Assembly (NCBI RefSeq): GCF_000002985.6 | Contig: NC_003280.10 | Span: 2,108,001 to 2,172,000 of the forward strand | Direction: 5' to 3' | From: Caenorhabditis elegans | Taxonomy: Eukaryota; Nematoda; Chromadorea; Rhabditida; Rhabditidae | Length of the DNA: 64,000 bases | The notes under the pieces: model-generated | Seen by the model: the letters and a program-made list of their open reading frames with translations, nothing else | What the model was told of the DNA's origin: nothing | Database searches by the model: none | In this document: piece after piece, positions 61,062 through 64,000 of the stretch | Layout of the letters: each line of letters opens with the position of its first letter | Position numbering within the stretch: position 1 is the stretch's first letter | Position numbers and translations under genes: made by a program

Positions 61062-62169
61062 TTAAAAATGGTCTGGGGAAGTCGAATTCAACTGTAGAAA
61101 AACACCTAAAATAAGCAGTCCGGAAGATAGTGCCGCGAGTTGGGAAGCTCCAGATGGTTCAGTAGTAGTAGTAGTGGGGACAGGTGCCGGAGTTGTTGTG
61201 GTTTTTCTGAAAAACAAAGAAAGATATAAGATATCAAAATAGAACTATTCACTCACGGTGGGCTCTCGGAAATACAAATTTCCTCAACTTGTTTTCCATT
61301 CAGAATGCAGTCATTCTTTACACAGGCAATTTTAGTGGAATCCTGATTAAGGCTATTTTGTGCTCCCTTAAAAAAACACACTAACAGTTGGAATAATGAA
61401 TAAATTTACATCATCGAAAATGACCAATTTCGACCCTGTGTCCTTCAATACATCGCACGTCATTTTCAACAATCTAATCTCGAGTTCGGCGTCAAAATAC
61501 TGAAAGAACATGACATTTTTTAACGTTTCAATTCAAGTTTTAGCTTGATGCGTTGCAGTCGCGTTGCGGTCGCGTCGCGGTCCAATTATGGAAGACGTGC
61601 TGATTGAGTTGTCAAACTTTGAAACCACAATCTTTGAGTTTTTCTTCAAAATTCGTTCGATTTGACACTAATATCAACTAGTTCTAAAAATTTGAAAATC
61701 TGAGTCGTGCGTCGCGGTCGCGTCGCGGTCGCGAAATTTTGCAAATAACTCCAACTAAGAGACTCAGCCTGTTAGAGAATTTTGAGTTTTCCTCTCAAAC
61801 AACTTGAGACCCCGTTCAAATTGTCTCAAGTTGCTTCAGTTTTAACTTGTTCTGTATTAAAGTTTCAAGTGATGCGGTGCGGTCGCGTCGCGGTCTCGAT
61901 TTATTTTTGAAAATTAAGCATGTTAAAGGAAATTGAGTTCTAACCGCGACGCGACCGCGCCGCTTCCAATTACCGCCCAAATCGAGTTTGGATTGGATCC
62001 CCTTTTCCGACTATTAGCTTTTTCGACTAAATCGGATTGTTCATCGCTGGATAGTTTCGTGCTCAAACCAAATGCACATTGAGCTGAAAAGTTTCAAAGT
62101 AAACTTTTTTGAAGTAAAAACTTCCAGGTACTTACCGATAAAAAACAGGAGAAGTAGGCGACATAGCAT
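61062..62169 (-). CDS. Small secreted or GPI-like protein, twin 2
   Basis: The exons are about 62136-62169, 61974-62084, 61410-61499, 61257-61366 and 61062-61206. The signal peptide is MLCRLLLLFFIAQCAFG. The mature region reads STKLSSDEQSDLVEKANSRK, then AELEIRLLKMTCDVLKDTGS, TKIACVKNDCILNGKQV and EEICISESP, a Thr/Pro stalk (KTTTTPAPVPTTTTTEPSG) and a hydrophobic end (LAALSSGLLILGVFLQL) followed by a short polar tail, a layout typical of GPI-anchored proteins. Exon 2 no longer uses the donor of twin 1; the next in-phase GT lies after SIWA, close to a GCGCGGTCGCGTCGCGG motif. The two genes are paralogues flanking the F-box gene. The function is unknown. Confidence 0.6.
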
Positions 62170-62324
62170 CTTCAATTTGCGAACGGACAAATCGAAATAA
62201 ATTGATTTTTAATATTTCATCTATTTAATTTCTGTTCGAGCAAAACAAAATTACACGATTTTTGGGAGGTCACGTGGGATTTTATTCAATTTATATTTAA
62301 ATTCAAAGCCAAATTTAAATTTTT

Positions 62325-62905
62325 TTATTTTATTCTACGATTCTTAGTCGATACAGAATCCCAATAATTAGAAATCACATTTTCATAATTTTTAGATCCT
62401 TCTCTCCCAGTCGAAGCAATCTGCACAGTTGACTGCACTCTATTAAGTCTCTGGGAATTTAAATGTCGCAGAGATTTGATACCAATAAAGACTATAATCA
62501 AGCTGTAAGTCGGAAAAGAGCAATATACACCACGAGCAACTGCATAATTTAGAGATCCATTGAAAAATGACTCTCCCATAGTTCTCACAAATATTGTCAC
62601 TGTTACAGAAAATTCGAATAATAGCAAATGAGCGAAGCTGATAATAAATGTGAATTTCGAAGATTGAAGAATTTCTTCCATTTCATAGCGGATTGTCAGA
62701 GTGTAGCATTTGATTTTAATTTTCTTGTGAATACGTAATAGTATACAGTTTAGAAATAGGTTTAATATTTTTACAAATATAATGCGAAGAAATACGTAGT
62801 TAGCTGCTTTGCCGATGATGATGGAAGTATTATAAATGAGTAGAATTGATCGGTAAATGGTTCATCTTTATAGACGGCGAAGATAATTGAAAAATCTATT
62901 GCGAT
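62325..62905 (-). pseudogene. sra/srab-like chemoreceptor fragment with frameshift
   Basis: An exon starting at 62905 reads IAIDFSIIFAVYKDEPFTDQ and SFIILPSSSAKQL, then meets TAA at 62771-62773. The adjacent frame continues without a break as KILNLFLNCILLRIHKK, RYEMEEILQSSKF, SFAHLLLFEFSVTV, YSLIIVFIGIKSLRHLN and STGREGSKNYENVISNYW to the stop at 62325. The C-terminal TGREGS.NYEN...YW style belongs to the Sra superfamily of nematode receptors. The first four helices are not present before the tandem repeats at 62977, and one frameshift lies between about 62770 and 62800. Either it is a relic or its 5' exons lie beyond the window. Confidence 0.6.
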
Positions 62906-62976
62906 CTGGAAATATTTTATTTTATACAAAAAAGGTACGGAATTCTAAGATTCAACACAATAAAATGGGCGCTTGC

Positions 62977-63064
62977 TGACTACAAACTACAATAACAGAC
63001 TACAAACTACAATGACAGACTACAAACAATAGGATCATACTACAAACTACAATAAGAGACTAAA
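62977..63064. repeat. Short tandem repeat GACTACAAACTACAATAACA
   Basis: Four imperfect copies of about 22 bases in direct orientation just before the satellite. Confidence 0.75.
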
Positions 63065-63076
63065 AACGAAAATATA

Positions 63077-64000
63077 TTTGCCGAGCACGGCAAATAGGGA
63101 AAATTTGCCGAGTTTGGCCTACAGCAAATTTTGCAAATCCGCCAAATTTGGCGAGGTCGGCAAACAAAAAATTTGGCAAATTCGGCATATTTGCCGAGTT
63201 TGGCCTACAGCAAATTTGGCAAAATCGGCAAATTTGCCGAGTTTGGCCTACATCAAATTTTGCAAATTTAGCAAATTTGCCGAGTTTGGCCTACATCAAA
63301 TTTGGCCAATTCGGCAATTTTGCCGAGTTTGGCAAACAAAAAATTTGGCAAATTCGGCAAATTTGCCGAGTTTGGCAAACAAAAAATTTGACAAATTCGG
63401 CAAATTTGTCGAGTTTGGCCTACAGCAAATTTTGCAAATCCGTCAAATTTGGCGAGGTTGGCAAACAAAAAATTTGGCAAATTCGGCAAATTTGCCGACT
63501 TTGGCCTACAGCAAATTTGGCAAAATCGGCAAATTTGCCGAGTTTGGCCTACATCAAATTTTGCAAATTTAGCAAATTTGCCGAGTTTGGCCTACATCAA
63601 ATTTGGCCAATTCGGCAATTTTGCCGAGTTTGGCAAACAAAAAATTTGGCAAATTCGGCAAATTTGCCGAGTTTGGCAAACAAAAAATTTGACAAATTCG
63701 GCAAATTTGTCGAGTTTGGCCTACAGCAAATTTTGCAAATCCGTCAAATTTGGCGAGGTTGGCAAACAAAAAATTTGGCAAATTCGGCAAATTTGCCGAC
63801 TTTGGCCTACAGCAAATTTGGCAAAATCGGCAAATTTGCCGAGTTTGGCCTACATCAAATTTTGCAAATTTAGCAAATTTGCCGAGTTTGGCAAACAAAA
63901 AATTTGGCAAATTCGGCAAATTTGCCGACTTTGGCCTACAGCAAATTTGGCAAAATCGGCAAATTTGCCGAGTTTGGCCTACATCAAATTTTGCAAATTT
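63077..64000. repeat. CGGCAAATTTGCCGAGTTTGGC satellite with 301-bp higher-order unit
   Basis: The basic words are TTGGCAAATTCGGCAAATTTG and CCGAGTTTGGCCTACAGCAA. The marker GCAAATTTTGCAAATCCG occurs at about 63123, 63424 and 63725, giving a 301-base higher-order period. The array continues to the window end. Long open frames on both strands are repeat artefacts. Confidence 0.9.

Noticed and set aside
63078-63919. Open frames of up to 241 codons on both strands
   Set aside because: They are products of the CGGCAAATTTGCCG satellite, with repeated identical peptides.

Overview
The window reads as nematode nuclear DNA, almost certainly Caenorhabditis and most like C. elegans. It is AT-rich, with compact genes on both strands, short introns ending in TTTTCAG, and palindromic repeat families, simple satellites and LTR retrotransposons in introns and between genes. 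The gene families present (MATH, MATH-BTB, KCTD-like BTB, F-box/FBA, srh chemoreceptor, protein tyrosine phosphatase, small secreted cysteine proteins) suggest a fast-evolving chromosome arm. I could not confirm species or chromosome. All exon models are read by eye from splice consensus and paralogue comparison.

Layout. 0.2-5 kb: a minus-strand array of secreted cysteine-containing genes. 6.6-8.9 kb: an srh receptor with a minisatellite in intron 1. 9.3-14.2 kb: a minus-strand gene with three MATH domains, one intron holding a satellite nested in a palindromic element. 15.5-24.5 kb: a large inverted duplication carrying two divergent MATH-BTB (BATH) genes. The left copy has an internally deleted BEL/Pao retrotransposon with identical LTRs in intron 1 and a nonsense codon in its BTB domain; the right copy looks intact. 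24.9-25.2 kb: a 3' fragment of a third BATH gene. 25.7-27.7 kb: pieces of a tyrosine phosphatase. 29.5-42.3 kb: five KCTD-like BTB genes on both strands, two of them near-identical over exon 2. 42.5-44.2 kb: a membrane protein. 46.0-57.2 kb: a second triple-MATH gene, split by a 9.55-kb LTR element inserted antisense in an intron and carrying an apparent frameshift. 57.5-62.2 kb: two paralogous small secreted or anchored proteins flanking an F-box gene. 62.3-62.9 kb: a broken sra/srab-like receptor fragment. 63.1-64.0 kb: a satellite running off the window.

Theme. Three adaptor families used by cullin-RING ubiquitin ligases elsewhere (MATH-BTB for CUL3, KCTD-like BTB often for CUL3, F-box for SCF) sit together and show recent duplication, conversion and transposon damage, as expected of a birth-and-death cluster. 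The most unusual protein feature is a C-terminal hydrophobic segment in all three BATH copies, which would make them tail-anchored adaptors. The most unusual DNA features are heat-shock-element-like arrays in introns of a KCTD gene, and a mosaic 6.4-kb leader in the second LTR element.
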